From: an uncultured bacterium
GTDB taxonomy: Bacteria > Bacteroidota > Bacteroidia > Bacteroidales > Bacteroidaceae
Length of the DNA: 64,000 nucleotides
NCBI GenBank assembly: GCA_905215345.1
Contig: CAJMPR010000020.1
Coordinates: 11,865-75,864 of the forward strand
Reading direction: 5' to 3'
Part shown: positions 43,627-53,861 of the stretch, piece by piece
How positions within the stretch are numbered: position 1 is the stretch's first letter
Layout of the letters: each line of letters begins with the position of its first letter
Position numbers and translations under genes: made by a program
The notes under the pieces: generated by a model
What the model was told of the DNA's origin: nothing
The model's database searches: none
Seen by the model: only the letters and a program-made list of their open reading frames with translations

Positions 43627-46101
43627 ATGAAGAAATGGTTACTAATTCCTCTTGCCATCTGCTGCTTAGGAGGAAAAGCACATGCACAAGAAGAGAATAA
43701 CTTAAAGCTATGGTATAGTCAACCTGCCGCGCAATGGGTGGAAGCATTACCACTGGGTAACGGACGTTTAGGTGCAATGGTCTATGGGGACCCCGTCCAC
43801 GAGCAGTTCCAACTTAATGAAGAAACCATATGGGGCGGCTCACCTTATAACAATACGAACCCCAAAGCTAAAGAAGCGTTACCACGCATCCGTCAGCTTA
43901 TCTTTGAAGGTAAAAATCAAGAAGCACAGGCCCTTTGCGGGCCTACAATCTGTTCGCCAACCGCCAACGGAATGCCTTATCAAACTATCGGGTCATTGCA
44001 CCTCGATTTTGAGGGGACGAACGGATACAATAATTATTACCGGGACTTGAATATTGAGAAAGCAATATCCACCACCCGGTTTACTGTAAATGGAATAACT
44101 TATACGCGAGAAGCATTCACATCCTTCCCCGACCAGTTGTTGGTTATCCGGCTGACTGCTTCACAGAAGAAAAGTATTTCTTTTACCGCCCGCTACACCA
44201 CTCCTTATAAAGATAATGTGGAATATTGCATTTCCCCCCGCAAGGAATTGCAATTAAACGGTAAAGCCAATGACCACGAAGGTATTCCGGGAAAAGTCCG
44301 GTTCACCACACTTACCCGTATTGAAAACAATGGCGGTACTCTGGAAGCAACCTCCGACAGTACCCTGCAAGTTAAGAATGCCAATAGCGTAACTATCTAT
44401 GTTTCCACCGGAACCAACTTCATAAATTACAAGGATATTTCGGGAGATCCGTTGAAAACCGCACAAAGATACCTGACTCGAATCAATAAGAATTATGAGA
44501 AAGGTAAAGCCGCTCACATTAATGCTTACAAGAAGTTCTTCGACCGCGTATCGCTTGATTTAGGCAGCAATGCCCAGTCTCAGAAACCAACAGACCTGCG
44601 TGTAAAGGAGTTCAGTACAGCTTTCGATCCGCAAATGGCGGCACTATACTTCCAGTTTGGCCGTTATCTGCTGATATGCAGTTCGCAACCGGGCGGACAG
44701 GCAGCAAACCTGCAAGGTATCTGGAATTATCAGCTCCGTGCTCCCTGGGATGGGAAATATACCACGGATATCAACGTGGAAATGAACTATTGGCCAGCAG
44801 AAAGCACCTCTCTATCAGAGATGCATGAACCTTTCTTAAAGTTGGTCAAAGAAGCAGCCCTGCAAGGACGCGAAAGTGCGGCGATGTATGGTTGTCGTGG
44901 CTGGACACTGCATCATAATACCGATATATGGCGCAGCACAGGAGCTGTAGACGGTCCCGGATATGCCATATGGCCTACTTGTAATGCATGGTTCTGCCAG
45001 CACTTGTGGGATCGTTACCTTTTCTCCGGTGATAAAAGTTATCTGACGGAGGTTTATCCGTTAATGCGCGGGGCATGCGAGTTTTACCTGGACTTCCTGG
45101 TACGCGAGCCTAAAAATAACTGGCTGGTAGTAGCTCCCTCTTATTCACCAGAAAATCGTCCGGTTGTAAACGGTAAACGTGACTTTGTAGTAGTGGCGGG
45201 AACCACCATGGACAATCAAATGGTATATGACCTTTTTAAGAACACAATCGAAGCAGCCGGACTGATGAACGAAAACAACGTATTCATCGACAGTTTGCAG
45301 TCAGTAGCACAACATTTGGCCCCAATGCAGGTAGGTCGTTGGGGACAATTACAAGAGTGGATGGAAGACTGGGACAATCCCCAGGATCATCACCGCCACG
45401 TTTCCCACTTATGGGGACTATATCCCGGACGACAAATCAGTGCTTATCACTCGCCAATTCTGTTCGAAGCCGCCAAGAAGTCTTTAATAAGCCGTGGTGA
45501 CCATTCCACCGGTTGGTCAATGGGTTGGAAAGTCTGTCTGTGGGCACGACTACTCGACGGCAATCATGCATATAAATTAATTACTGAACAACTACACCCT
45601 ACTACCGATGAAAAAGGACAGAACGGTGGTACTTATCCTAACCTGTTCGATGCTCATCCCCCTTTCCAGATTGACGGTAACTTCGGCTGCACTGCCGGTA
45701 TCGCGGAAATGCTTGTACAAAGCCATGACGGTGCCATCCATCTTCTACCCGCATTGCCTGACGTTTGGGAACATGGAACAGTAAAAGGTATCCGTTGCCG
45801 GGGTGGTTTCGTTCTTGATGAAATGAAGTGGGAAAAGGGACAGTTGCAATCAGCTACCCTTATTTCTACCATCGGCGGAATATTACGCATTCGAACTGCT
45901 TTTCCTTTGTACTTGAATGGGGAAAAATTGTTACCGATTTCAGAAGAGAGAGCTAAAAATTCACTTTTACAGTCGCAAGAGATACGTAAACCTTTAGTAG
46001 CAGCCAATGCACCGCTAACAGTACCGGAGTATACCCAAACATACCTTTATGATATTGAAACCAAAGCCGGAGAGAGCTATGTACTAACCTGCCGGTTTTA
46101 A
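43627..46101 (+). CDS. GH95 alpha-L-fucosidase / alpha-L-galactosidase
   Basis: A secreted 824-residue family 95 enzyme. Signal peptide ends near KAHAQE. The N-terminal beta-sandwich starts LWYSQPAAQWVEALPLGNGRLG, the family hallmark; the (alpha/alpha)6 barrel carries NVEMNYWPAE and the GH95 pattern DAHPPFQIDGNFGCTAGIAE with the catalytic acids. In RG-II loci, GH95 acts on L-galactose, while elsewhere it removes fucose; the sequence alone does not decide. It stands alone between the phosphatase and the SusC/SusD pair, with no promoter consensus found just upstream. Confidence 0.92.
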   Translation: MKKWLLIPLAICCLGGKAHAQEENNLKLWYSQPAAQWVEALPLGNGRLGAMVYGDPVHEQFQLNEETIWGGSPYNNTNPKAKEALPRIRQLIFEGKNQEAQALCGPTICSPTANGMPYQTIGSLHLDFEGTNGYNNYYRDLNIEKAISTTRFTVNGITYTREAFTSFPDQLLVIRLTASQKKSISFTARYTTPYKDNVEYCISPRKELQLNGKANDHEGIPGKVRFTTLTRIENNGGTLEATSDSTLQVKNANSVTIYVSTGTNFINYKDISGDPLKTAQRYLTRINKNYEKGKAAHINAYKKFFDRVSLDLGSNAQSQKPTDLRVKEFSTAFDPQMAALYFQFGRYLLICSSQPGGQAANLQGIWNYQLRAPWDGKYTTDINVEMNYWPAESTSLSEMHEPFLKLVKEAALQGRESAAMYGCRGWTLHHNTDIWRSTGAVDGPGYAIWPTCNAWFCQHLWDRYLFSGDKSYLTEVYPLMRGACEFYLDFLVREPKNNWLVVAPSYSPENRPVVNGKRDFVVVAGTTMDNQMVYDLFKNTIEAAGLMNENNVFIDSLQSVAQHLAPMQVGRWGQLQEWMEDWDNPQDHHRHVSHLWGLYPGRQISAYHSPILFEAAKKSLISRGDHSTGWSMGWKVCLWARLLDGNHAYKLITEQLHPTTDEKGQNGGTYPNLFDAHPPFQIDGNFGCTAGIAEMLVQSHDGAIHLLPALPDVWEHGTVKGIRCRGGFVLDEMKWEKGQLQSATLISTIGGILRIRTAFPLYLNGEKLLPISEERAKNSLLQSQEIRKPLVAANAPLTVPEYTQTYLYDIETKAGESYVLTCRF

Positions 46102-46583
46102 CCCAAAATACATACCTAAGCTCCGCAAACAGACAATAAAAATTGATGTTTAGCAATTAGATTATTAGGAAGAATACGTATATTCTCTCTAATAATCTAT
46201 TGTGGAACATCATTTATGCCTCCATTAACATTATGCCCCCTAATAGATAACAAAAAATACGAGGCTAAAAACAATAATCACACATCTACTTTTTCATATA
46301 AATCGACATTTACATTGAAGAATCAACAGTGTGCTCGAACACACAAATGAGAAAATCACTAAACTGTTAACTGTAACATAACAATAAAGAACCATCATTG
46401 ATCACCATATACAAAATACATCCGTGGGACTCTCTCATTTATTAAGAAGCAATATTTCCACAAAGAATATCAAAAAATACTAATCCGTCCTTTCAATAGT
46501 TTGTATGTTTGCACGCAACAACCAAGGAAAACACTACATATAGATGTTAGCCTTACTATTTAATAACTATAAAAAACAAACTT
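46102..46583 (+). promoter_or_regulatory. Upstream region of the SusC/SusD operon with promoter
   Basis: About 480 AT-rich gene-free bases. TATGTTTG at 46504-46511 is an exact -7 box, predicting a start near 46518 and a leader of about 65 bases before ATG 46584. TTATTAGGAAGA...TCTAATAATC around 46162-46199 forms a hairpin that may end GH95 transcription. Sensor-binding sites are expected in this region, but no repeat was pinned down. Confidence 0.45.
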
Positions 46584-49500
46584 ATGAATCTAAAAAGACT
46601 TGCCAAAAGGGCATTAGCTACTCTGTCATTGAGTATGTTGTGTTTAGTCGCTTTTGCACAGGGTCACCAAGTAACAGGTACCGTTATAGACGGTACGGGC
46701 GAACCTATTATCGGTGCAAATGTATTGGAAGTGGGTACCACTAATGGTGTAATCACTGACATTGACGGTAACTTTAAACTCAACGTACAACCCAATGCTA
46801 AACTCCAAGTATCATTTATCGGTTACATTTCGCAAACAATTGCCGTGGGAAACCAGAAGGAATTTAAAATTATACTGAAAGATGACTCCAAAGCTTTGGA
46901 CGAAGTAGTAGTAATCGGGTATGGTACAGTAAAAAAACGTGATTTAACGGGTTCCGTTGCTTCTGTTAACAATGAAACATTGACTGCCAATCCGGTATCA
47001 GACGTAGCACAAGCATTGCAGGGAAGACTTCCAGGTGTATCTGTTATGAGTCAGGACGGTCGTCCGGATGCTGAAGTATCCATCCGTGTACGTGGTGGCG
47101 GTTCTGTAACACAAAGTAATGATCCTCTATTTGTAGTAGACGGATTTCCTGTAAGTAGTATTTCGGATATTCCGGCTGACCAAATTGAATCGATAGATGT
47201 ATTGAAAGATGCATCTTCTACAGCCATCTATGGTGCACGTGGTGCCAACGGTGTAATCTTGATAACAACTAAAGGCGCTAAAACTGATAAAATATCTGTT
47301 ACCTATAACGGATATGTACAAACCAAAAAAGCAGCTAACACATTAGATGTATTAAACGCTCAACAATATATGGAATATTGGTGGGGATATAATACCGGTT
47401 ATGGTACATCTTATGCAGATGGTTTTGCTAAATACTACGGCTTAGGTTCCAAATATGGCAATCACTATAACGATTATGCCAATGTTGATGTACACAACTA
47501 CACAGACGATATTTACCGTTCCGCTTTTAGCCACAACCATAATATCAATATTTCAGGAGGTAGCGAGAAAACCAAGGTTGCATTCAACGCGAATTACCTG
47601 AACGATCAAGGTATTAAAATCAATTCCGGCCTGGATCGTGCAAACTTCTCTTTGAAACTACAACAAGAAATACTTAAAAACTTAAAAGTAGATTTCGACA
47701 TTCGCTATGTAGAAACAAAAATTAATGGCGTAGAAGATAATGCAGTCAACGGTCGTGGTTCATTAACTTCTTCTGCTTATATGTATTTGCCTATCGATAA
47801 TCCATTAGGAGGAGTAGATTATACAGAAGCCTCCGGTGGTTTTGGTAATGGTGACATCTTTATTGATAAGAGTAAAGGAACACCTGTAGAATTGATTAAT
47901 GATATTACAAACAAAACCAACCGTCAGAACTTCCGTACAACAGCTGCTGTAACTTGGGATATTATCAAAGGTTTAAGCCTACGTTCCGAATTTGGTTTCA
48001 GCCGTGGTCACAATCAGACTAACTATTATGAAGATGGCCTGACAAACAGTTACAAATATGCCAAAATCACCAAAGGTGACAGTAAGGATTTGCGCTCTGT
48101 TACAACATTGAATTATGAAGTAAAAGGACTCGGAGAAAATAATAAACTTTCATTCTTACTCGGTAACGAATTCTTGAAATCCGAATCCAATTCATCTTGG
48201 ATGTCCGGTAAAGGTTATCCCGATAGCTTTGACTACAATAAGACCATCGGACTTATCAACATGTGGCAAACAGAAGGCCTTTTCCAAAACACTTTAGGAA
48301 CTCCGAGTAAAACGGTTTCATTCTTTGCCCGTGGCAACTACTCTTTGTTAGACCGTTATCTGTTTACCGCTACATTCCGCGCCGACGGTTCTTCTAAATT
48401 CGCCCCTAATCATCGTTGGGGATACTTCCCTGCCGGAGCTTTTGCCTGGCGTATATCTGACGAACCTTTCATGGCAAATACAAAAAAATGGTTAGACAAC
48501 TTAAAACTCCGCTTATCATTCGGTACGGCAGGTAGTGATAATATCAGCCCCAGCCTTTGGAAAGAAACATGGATAGCTTCTACTGAAAGCATCAATGGAG
48601 AAAACGTTACAGTATTCAAACCGGAAGGATTGTATCCTAATGAGAACTTGAAATGGGAAACTACCATTTCACGAAATTTAGGTCTTGACTTCGGTTTCTG
48701 GAACAACCGTCTCTATGGTACTATCGACCTCTATTGGAATACCACAAAAGACTTGTTAATGTGCGTGCCTATTGACGAAACCACCGGTTATTCCTATCAA
48801 TATGACAACATCGGAAAGACTTCTAATAAAGGTATCGAACTTTCTTTGGGTGCAGACATCGTACGTACAAAAGACTTCAAATTAAGCATTAGCGCAACTT
48901 ATAACTATAATAAGAACAACATTGATGAATTGTCCGAAGGTATTACCACCAGCTATGGTAGTGGTTGGGCTTCTTCTGATACATCTCCTATCTACGATTA
49001 CACATTCTCTGTTGGCAAACCCGTCGGATTAATTCGCGCATACGCCAGCGACGGTTTTTATAAGGTCAACGATTTCAACTATGACTCTGCTACGGGTACA
49101 TATACGTTAAAGAACGGCGTAACCGATATGCCATCTGTTGACAAGGGCTATGGTACTTATCCCAATCCGTTCAAGATAGCAGATGGCCAACAGGCTTTCC
49201 CCGGTGCTATGAAGTTACGTGATGCAGATGGTGATGGCAATGCAGATCTTGAAGAATTTGAAGTGAATCCCAAACATACCGGTGGTTTCAATATTAACGC
49301 TACCTACAAGAACTTCGATTTAAACGCCGCATTCAGTTGGACTGCCGGTGGACACGTTTATAACGTAGCATCTTTACTGAACATGTATGGTAATGGTAAT
49401 GGAAGTATTGGCGCTAACCGCTTGGCAGTAGTCAATGATTGCTTCAAATACTATCAAGTAGACAATAATGGCGAACTTCAGGCTGTAACAGATCCAACTG

Positions 49501-49856
49501 CCTTAGAGTCACTGAACGCTAATGCCAAGTATTATTCCCCATACGCACAAAAGGGTATCGCTACTTCAGATTTCATTGAAAGCAATTCCTTCCTGCGCTT
49601 GCAGAGTCTAACAATAGGATATTCATTGCCAAAGAGCCTTATTTCCAAAATTGGAATGCAACGTTGTCGCCTATATGCTACCGGAGGCAATCTGTTTACA
49701 ATTACCGGTTACAAAGGTCTGGATCCCGAAGTTAATGCTGTAACCGACCGCAATGGTGCCAGCAGCAATGCACAAAAGTTCCCGACATTAGGGCTCGACT
49801 TCGGAACTTACCCGCGTGCAAGAACATTCACTTTCGGTGTCAACATTGAATTCTAA
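46584..49856 (+). CDS. SusC-like TonB-dependent outer-membrane transporter
   Basis: An outer-membrane oligosaccharide importer of 1090 residues. Signal peptide about 1-25, then a carboxypeptidase-regulatory-like domain (GHQVTGTVIDGTGEPIIGAN), the SusC signature segment LDEVVVIGYGTVKKRDLTGSV, a plug ending near YGARGANGVILITTKG, and a long barrel. It lacks an N-terminal STN domain, so signalling through an anti-sigma factor is not expected; regulation should instead be through the hybrid sensors nearby. It is followed by susD after 30 bases, the standard pair. Confidence 0.96.
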   Translation: MNLKRLAKRALATLSLSMLCLVAFAQGHQVTGTVIDGTGEPIIGANVLEVGTTNGVITDIDGNFKLNVQPNAKLQVSFIGYISQTIAVGNQKEFKIILKDDSKALDEVVVIGYGTVKKRDLTGSVASVNNETLTANPVSDVAQALQGRLPGVSVMSQDGRPDAEVSIRVRGGGSVTQSNDPLFVVDGFPVSSISDIPADQIESIDVLKDASSTAIYGARGANGVILITTKGAKTDKISVTYNGYVQTKKAANTLDVLNAQQYMEYWWGYNTGYGTSYADGFAKYYGLGSKYGNHYNDYANVDVHNYTDDIYRSAFSHNHNINISGGSEKTKVAFNANYLNDQGIKINSGLDRANFSLKLQQEILKNLKVDFDIRYVETKINGVEDNAVNGRGSLTSSAYMYLPIDNPLGGVDYTEASGGFGNGDIFIDKSKGTPVELINDITNKTNRQNFRTTAAVTWDIIKGLSLRSEFGFSRGHNQTNYYEDGLTNSYKYAKITKGDSKDLRSVTTLNYEVKGLGENNKLSFLLGNEFLKSESNSSWMSGKGYPDSFDYNKTIGLINMWQTEGLFQNTLGTPSKTVSFFARGNYSLLDRYLFTATFRADGSSKFAPNHRWGYFPAGAFAWRISDEPFMANTKKWLDNLKLRLSFGTAGSDNISPSLWKETWIASTESINGENVTVFKPEGLYPNENLKWETTISRNLGLDFGFWNNRLYGTIDLYWNTTKDLLMCVPIDETTGYSYQYDNIGKTSNKGIELSLGADIVRTKDFKLSISATYNYNKNNIDELSEGITTSYGSGWASSDTSPIYDYTFSVGKPVGLIRAYASDGFYKVNDFNYDSATGTYTLKNGVTDMPSVDKGYGTYPNPFKIADGQQAFPGAMKLRDADGDGNADLEEFEVNPKHTGGFNINATYKNFDLNAAFSWTAGGHVYNVASLLNMYGNGNGSIGANRLAVVNDCFKYYQVDNNGELQAVTDPTALESLNANAKYYSPYAQKGIATSDFIESNSFLRLQSLTIGYSLPKSLISKIGMQRCRLYATGGNLFTITGYKGLDPEVNAVTDRNGASSNAQKFPTLGLDFGTYPRARTFTFGVNIEF

Positions 49857-49886
49857 GTTTTCAAATTCATTTTTAAAATAAAAGAT

Positions 49887-52043
49887 ATGAAAAAATTAAT
49901 ATATACTTTGCTGGGTGCAGGACTATTAGTCGGTGCTACAGCTTGTTCCGATTATCTGAACACATCTTCCCCTTCAGTGGTCGATCCTGATTTGGTCTTT
50001 TCCGATGCAACAACAACCAGAAAAGCTTTATTAGGTGCCTATGCAAACTGGGCTGAACGTAATAATAAGACTCATTCTTTAGGTCTATTTTATGACATGG
50101 TAGTAACAGGTTCAGATAGTGAACGACATGCTGAAAGTACTGCTGCATATATAGATAATTCACGCGCTGTACCTGAAACATTATTCCCGAACATTGGAAA
50201 ATTCTCTATTGACTTCAGTGATGCACAAGAAAGCTGGACATATATGTACAAAATCATATCTGTCTGTAATAATGTAATTGGCGCTGTTGAAAAGAGTGCG
50301 GAATATGAAACCTTCCAAACAGCCACCAAACCTACTGATTTGTCACAAATTTATGGTGAAGCCGTTGCTTTACGCGCCACTGCTTACTTTGAATTATTAC
50401 GCCACTTTGGAGATATACCTCATAAAATTAAAGCAGGAGAAGACACCAAAGGACTTACTCCCCGTGATGAGATTTATGAATATCATCTCAATAAGTTAAT
50501 GGAAGTAGAACCGTTAATGTACCGTGTAGGTGAAAATCAAACTACAGCTACAACCATGAACCGTACATACGTACAAGGTCTTATCGGACGTTATTGCCTG
50601 TATGCCGGTGGTTACGCTACACGCCGCACTGACTTAGGTAGTGACTTTTATAAGGATTTGGATGGTAATGTACTGACATTTGACAATTTTGGACCAGAAA
50701 ATAATGGAGCTATCTACAATCGCCGGTCCGATTATAAGAAGTTTTATGAAATTGCTAAGACATATCTGGCTGAATGTGTTGCAAATCCGGGAAGTATCAA
50801 ACTGATTGTTAACGATGAACGTAGCGGTTCCAATGGACAGACCTTCGGTAATCCCTATCAGCGTAAGTATCAATATATGAATGACCTCCAGATAGCTCCG
50901 GAATCTGTGTACGAGATAACCTACGAACAAGGAAAGGCCGGTAGTGAACGTCCATATAGTTACGGTCGTGGTTCTGACGGTGGAAGTAAAAATGCCTATC
51001 CAACCAAGTCATTCGGACAGAGCCGCTTCTATCCTACCTATTATTACGGAGATTTCGATAATAAAGATATGAGACGCGATGTAACAGTAACCGTTACAGG
51101 AAGTAAAGGCAATGGAACAGAAGTTCTGACCACCTTTGATATGGGTTCTAAAGGCTCACAAGGCGGTTTAATGAACAATAAATGGGATGAAAATCGTATG
51201 AGCAGTCCTTATGTGGCAGCTTCACGTCAATCAGGTATCTCTTGCTTGTATATGTCATTCTCTGACGTTATTTTGATGTTGGCGGAAGTATATGCAGAAT
51301 TAGGAGAAACAAGTTTAGCAGAAGCCGAACTCAAAAAAGTACACGACCGTGCTTATACCTCTGCTGCAGATGCAAATCTAAGTGGATTCATCAGTAAATG
51401 CGGAGGAATTAAAGAAGCTATCGCACAGGAACGCAAACTTGAATTCGGAGGTGAAGGACTTCGCCGGTGGGACTTAATCCGTACCGGAAAATTACCTGAG
51501 GCAGCAGTTCAGTTACGCCAGGATTTGAAAGCTATGATCGACGGATTAGAAAGAAATGGTTATTACACTTTCGAAAATGGTAATCAGATTTCAAAATACA
51601 TTTGGACAAAAAGTGTTGATGCTAAAACAATTTATAAATTTCGTTTGACAACCCAGTGTACCAATGAAGATGATCCTGTATTATTCCCGGGATGGCGTGG
51701 TCAAAATGATGATTGGGGCAAGTATGGATGTAGCTACGGTGATGCTCCAAAGACTAATCTTGCTATCAAAGGTTTGTTTAAACACATTGAACCGGGTAGC
51801 GCCGAAGCCTTAGCTTTGGAAGCAGACGGATATAAAAAGGTTGAATGGGGAGCAACTTTATTAAAAGAAGGAACTGATGATAAATCCAATATTAAGAAAG
51901 AATATACTACATATCCGTTCTGTGGTTACACAGATGATGATTATGCAGCTAAACGCCCGCCACTCTATCTTTGTCCGTTCTCATCTACAACTTTAGAGAA
52001 AGACCCGTCTTTATCTAATGGTTATGGATTTGCACAGAAATAA
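49887..52043 (+). CDS. SusD-like surface glycan-binding lipoprotein
   Basis: A 718-residue RagB/SusD-family lipoprotein. The lipobox is LVGATAC with Cys20, followed by SDYLNTSSPSVVDPDLVF. TPR-like helices and loops typical of SusD follow, with family-conserved IAQERKLEFGGEGLRRWDLIRTG split across 51420-51490. It sits over the SusC transporter at the cell surface and captures oligosaccharides. At 718 residues it is longer than many SusD proteins (about 500-600), with the extra length mainly in the C-terminal third, which could hold an added binding surface. Confidence 0.95.
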   Translation: MKKLIYTLLGAGLLVGATACSDYLNTSSPSVVDPDLVFSDATTTRKALLGAYANWAERNNKTHSLGLFYDMVVTGSDSERHAESTAAYIDNSRAVPETLFPNIGKFSIDFSDAQESWTYMYKIISVCNNVIGAVEKSAEYETFQTATKPTDLSQIYGEAVALRATAYFELLRHFGDIPHKIKAGEDTKGLTPRDEIYEYHLNKLMEVEPLMYRVGENQTTATTMNRTYVQGLIGRYCLYAGGYATRRTDLGSDFYKDLDGNVLTFDNFGPENNGAIYNRRSDYKKFYEIAKTYLAECVANPGSIKLIVNDERSGSNGQTFGNPYQRKYQYMNDLQIAPESVYEITYEQGKAGSERPYSYGRGSDGGSKNAYPTKSFGQSRFYPTYYYGDFDNKDMRRDVTVTVTGSKGNGTEVLTTFDMGSKGSQGGLMNNKWDENRMSSPYVAASRQSGISCLYMSFSDVILMLAEVYAELGETSLAEAELKKVHDRAYTSAADANLSGFISKCGGIKEAIAQERKLEFGGEGLRRWDLIRTGKLPEAAVQLRQDLKAMIDGLERNGYYTFENGNQISKYIWTKSVDAKTIYKFRLTTQCTNEDDPVLFPGWRGQNDDWGKYGCSYGDAPKTNLAIKGLFKHIEPGSAEALALEADGYKKVEWGATLLKEGTDDKSNIKKEYTTYPFCGYTDDDYAAKRPPLYLCPFSSTTLEKDPSLSNGYGFAQK

Positions 52044-52062
52044 GAACATGCCTCAGTAAAAC

Positions 52063-52107
52063 ATCAAAGCCAGCTAATAAGTGATTAATTAGTTGGCTTT
52101 GATTTTG
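52063..52107 (+). terminator. Intrinsic terminator after susD
   Basis: A 16-base arm, ATCAAAGCCAGCTAAT (52063-52078), pairs with ATTAGTTGGCTTTGAT (52088-52103) with one G-U pair, then TTTTG. Strong stem with a short U-run. Confidence 0.7.
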
Positions 52108-52123
52108 TTTATTCAAGATAAAG

Positions 52124-52154
52124 TTGTGATTACCCACCCATTTATCTATCTTTG
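52124..52154 (+). promoter_or_regulatory. Promoter of the GH140-like gene
   Basis: TTGT (52124-52127), 19 bases, then TATCTTTG (52147-52154), an exact -7 box. Predicted start near 52161, leader about 31 bases. With the terminator before it, this makes the gene a separate unit from susCD. Confidence 0.6.
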
Positions 52155-52191
52155 CTCAAAACCACATGACAATTTTATACTGACATACATT

Positions 52192-53613
52192 ATGAAAAAT
52201 AACATTCTTTTTAGTGTCTGCATACTGCTATTATCCACCCTGACTTATGCACAACCCACTGAGATTCCGTGGAAGCACAGCCCACTGCAAGTGTCCGCGA
52301 ATTCCCGTTACCTGCAACAAGCAGATGGCGCGCCTTTCTTCTGGTTGGGTGATACCGGCTGGTTACTCCCCGAAAAGCTCAACAGGGATGAAGCGGCGTA
52401 TTATCTGGAACACTGTAAACAAGCCGGATTCAATGTAATACAAGTGCAAACCATCAACGGAGTACCTGCCATGAACTTCTACGGACAATCCTCACATCCA
52501 CGCGGATATGATTTCAGCGGGACAGACCAGCCAGGTACTTACGGTTATTGGAACCACATGGATTATATCATCGAAACAGCAGAACGTCAAGGCATCTATA
52601 TCGGTATGGTATGCATCTGGGGTGGGCTCGTGAAAAGTGGACAAATGGATGTAGAGCAAGCAAAAGCATACGGCACATTCCTTGCCAACCGCTATAAAGA
52701 CCATCCAAACATTATTTGGATAATTGGCGGAGACACTTATGGGAACCTTAAAACAGAGGTATGGGAAGCACTTGCCACCACAATAAAGTCTATCGATAAG
52801 AACCATTTGATGACTTTTCATCCTTTCGGACGAACTCTTTCAACAACCTGGTTCAACAATGCCGCCTGGCTTGATTTCAATATGTTTCAAAGTGGACATC
52901 GCAGATATGAGCAAAGCAAAGATAATACAAACAGTATATTACCGATAGGGACAGAAGAAGATAACTGGCGCTATGTGGAAATTAGCCATTCTACCAAACC
53001 GATGCGTCCCGTTATTGATGGAGAGCCCTCTTATGAAGCCATTCCGCAAGGATTACACAATCCGAAGGAAGGATTCTGGCAAGCCGAAGACGTACGCCGG
53101 TATGCCTATTGGTCAGTGTTTGCAGGAGCTTTCGGACATACATACGGACACAATTCCATCATGCAGTTTCTAAAACCGGGCGTCAATGCCGCCTATGGAG
53201 CAACTAAATTATGGTATGATGCCCTAACAGATGCGGGATTCAATCAGATGAAATACCTAAAGGCGCTGATTCTGGGCTTTCCTTTCTTCGAACGAATACC
53301 CGACCAAAGCATTATAGCCGGTGAAAACGGAGAAAAATATGATCGTCTCATTGCCACCCGTGGTACGGATTACCTGTTAGTATATAACTATACAGGAAGG
53401 AGTATGGAAATCAACATCCATAAAATCAGTGGAAAGACAAAGAAAGCGTGGTGGTATTCACCACGTAACGGAGAATTGTCTTATATCGGCGAATTCTCTT
53501 CAAAGGTCACCACATTTACCCCTCAAGGTAAACAGAACAATGGAAATGACTGGGTATTGATTGTAACGGACAGCGCCCAAGATTATGTAGACAATATTTC
53601 CAAAAATAAATAA
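52192..53613 (+). CDS. DUF4038 / GH140-like glycoside hydrolase
   Basis: A secreted 473-residue enzyme starting MKNNILFSVCILLLS; an open start at 52093 lies before the promoter. Signal peptide ends near LTYAQ. The TIM-barrel shows the DUF4038 pattern: FFWLGDTGWLLPEKLNRDEA, then IIWIIGGDTYGN and PVIDGEPSYEAIP with candidate catalytic Asp and Glu. The C-terminal ~90 residues form the small beta domain seen in GH140 relatives (WWYSPRNGELSYIGEF). GH140 apiosidase acts on RG-II; assignment here rests on fold and context, and the true substrate is unproved. Confidence 0.85.
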   Translation: MKNNILFSVCILLLSTLTYAQPTEIPWKHSPLQVSANSRYLQQADGAPFFWLGDTGWLLPEKLNRDEAAYYLEHCKQAGFNVIQVQTINGVPAMNFYGQSSHPRGYDFSGTDQPGTYGYWNHMDYIIETAERQGIYIGMVCIWGGLVKSGQMDVEQAKAYGTFLANRYKDHPNIIWIIGGDTYGNLKTEVWEALATTIKSIDKNHLMTFHPFGRTLSTTWFNNAAWLDFNMFQSGHRRYEQSKDNTNSILPIGTEEDNWRYVEISHSTKPMRPVIDGEPSYEAIPQGLHNPKEGFWQAEDVRRYAYWSVFAGAFGHTYGHNSIMQFLKPGVNAAYGATKLWYDALTDAGFNQMKYLKALILGFPFFERIPDQSIIAGENGEKYDRLIATRGTDYLLVYNYTGRSMEINIHKISGKTKKAWWYSPRNGELSYIGEFSSKVTTFTPQGKQNNGNDWVLIVTDSAQDYVDNISKNK

Positions 53614-53670
53614 GGAACAATGCATACAAATAAAAGGAGCACTTTAAAAGTACTCCTTTATCTTCTTCAT

Positions 53671-53775
53671 TTATTCTAACTCTTCTCCCCACAATTCCAT
53701 GTCCGAAGGAGCTTTCCAAAGGCTCCAGCCAATTGCAGAGCCGATAACAAGTAAGCTAATTAAATATATAATCAT
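53671..53775 (-). CDS. Candidate 34-residue single-TM small protein
   Basis: ATG 53775 to stop 53671-53673 encodes a hydrophobic N-terminus (MIIYLISLLVIGSAIGWSLW) followed by an acidic tail (MELWGEELE). The pattern, one TM helix with a charged end, is that of genuine bacterial small membrane proteins. It lies 86 bases beyond the hybrid-sensor stop on the same strand. No Shine-Dalgarno is visible, as is usual in Bacteroides, and the first in-frame ATG is clear. It is too short for confidence without conservation data. Confidence 0.4.
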   Translation of the reverse strand: MIIYLISLLVIGSAIGWSLWKAPSDMELWGEELE

Positions 53776-53861
53776 AGTCTGGTTAGGTTTTCATTTTATT
53801 AGAGAACAACAGATTTAAGACATTTATGTTCATAAATTATGTCGAAAAAGTAATTATCACA

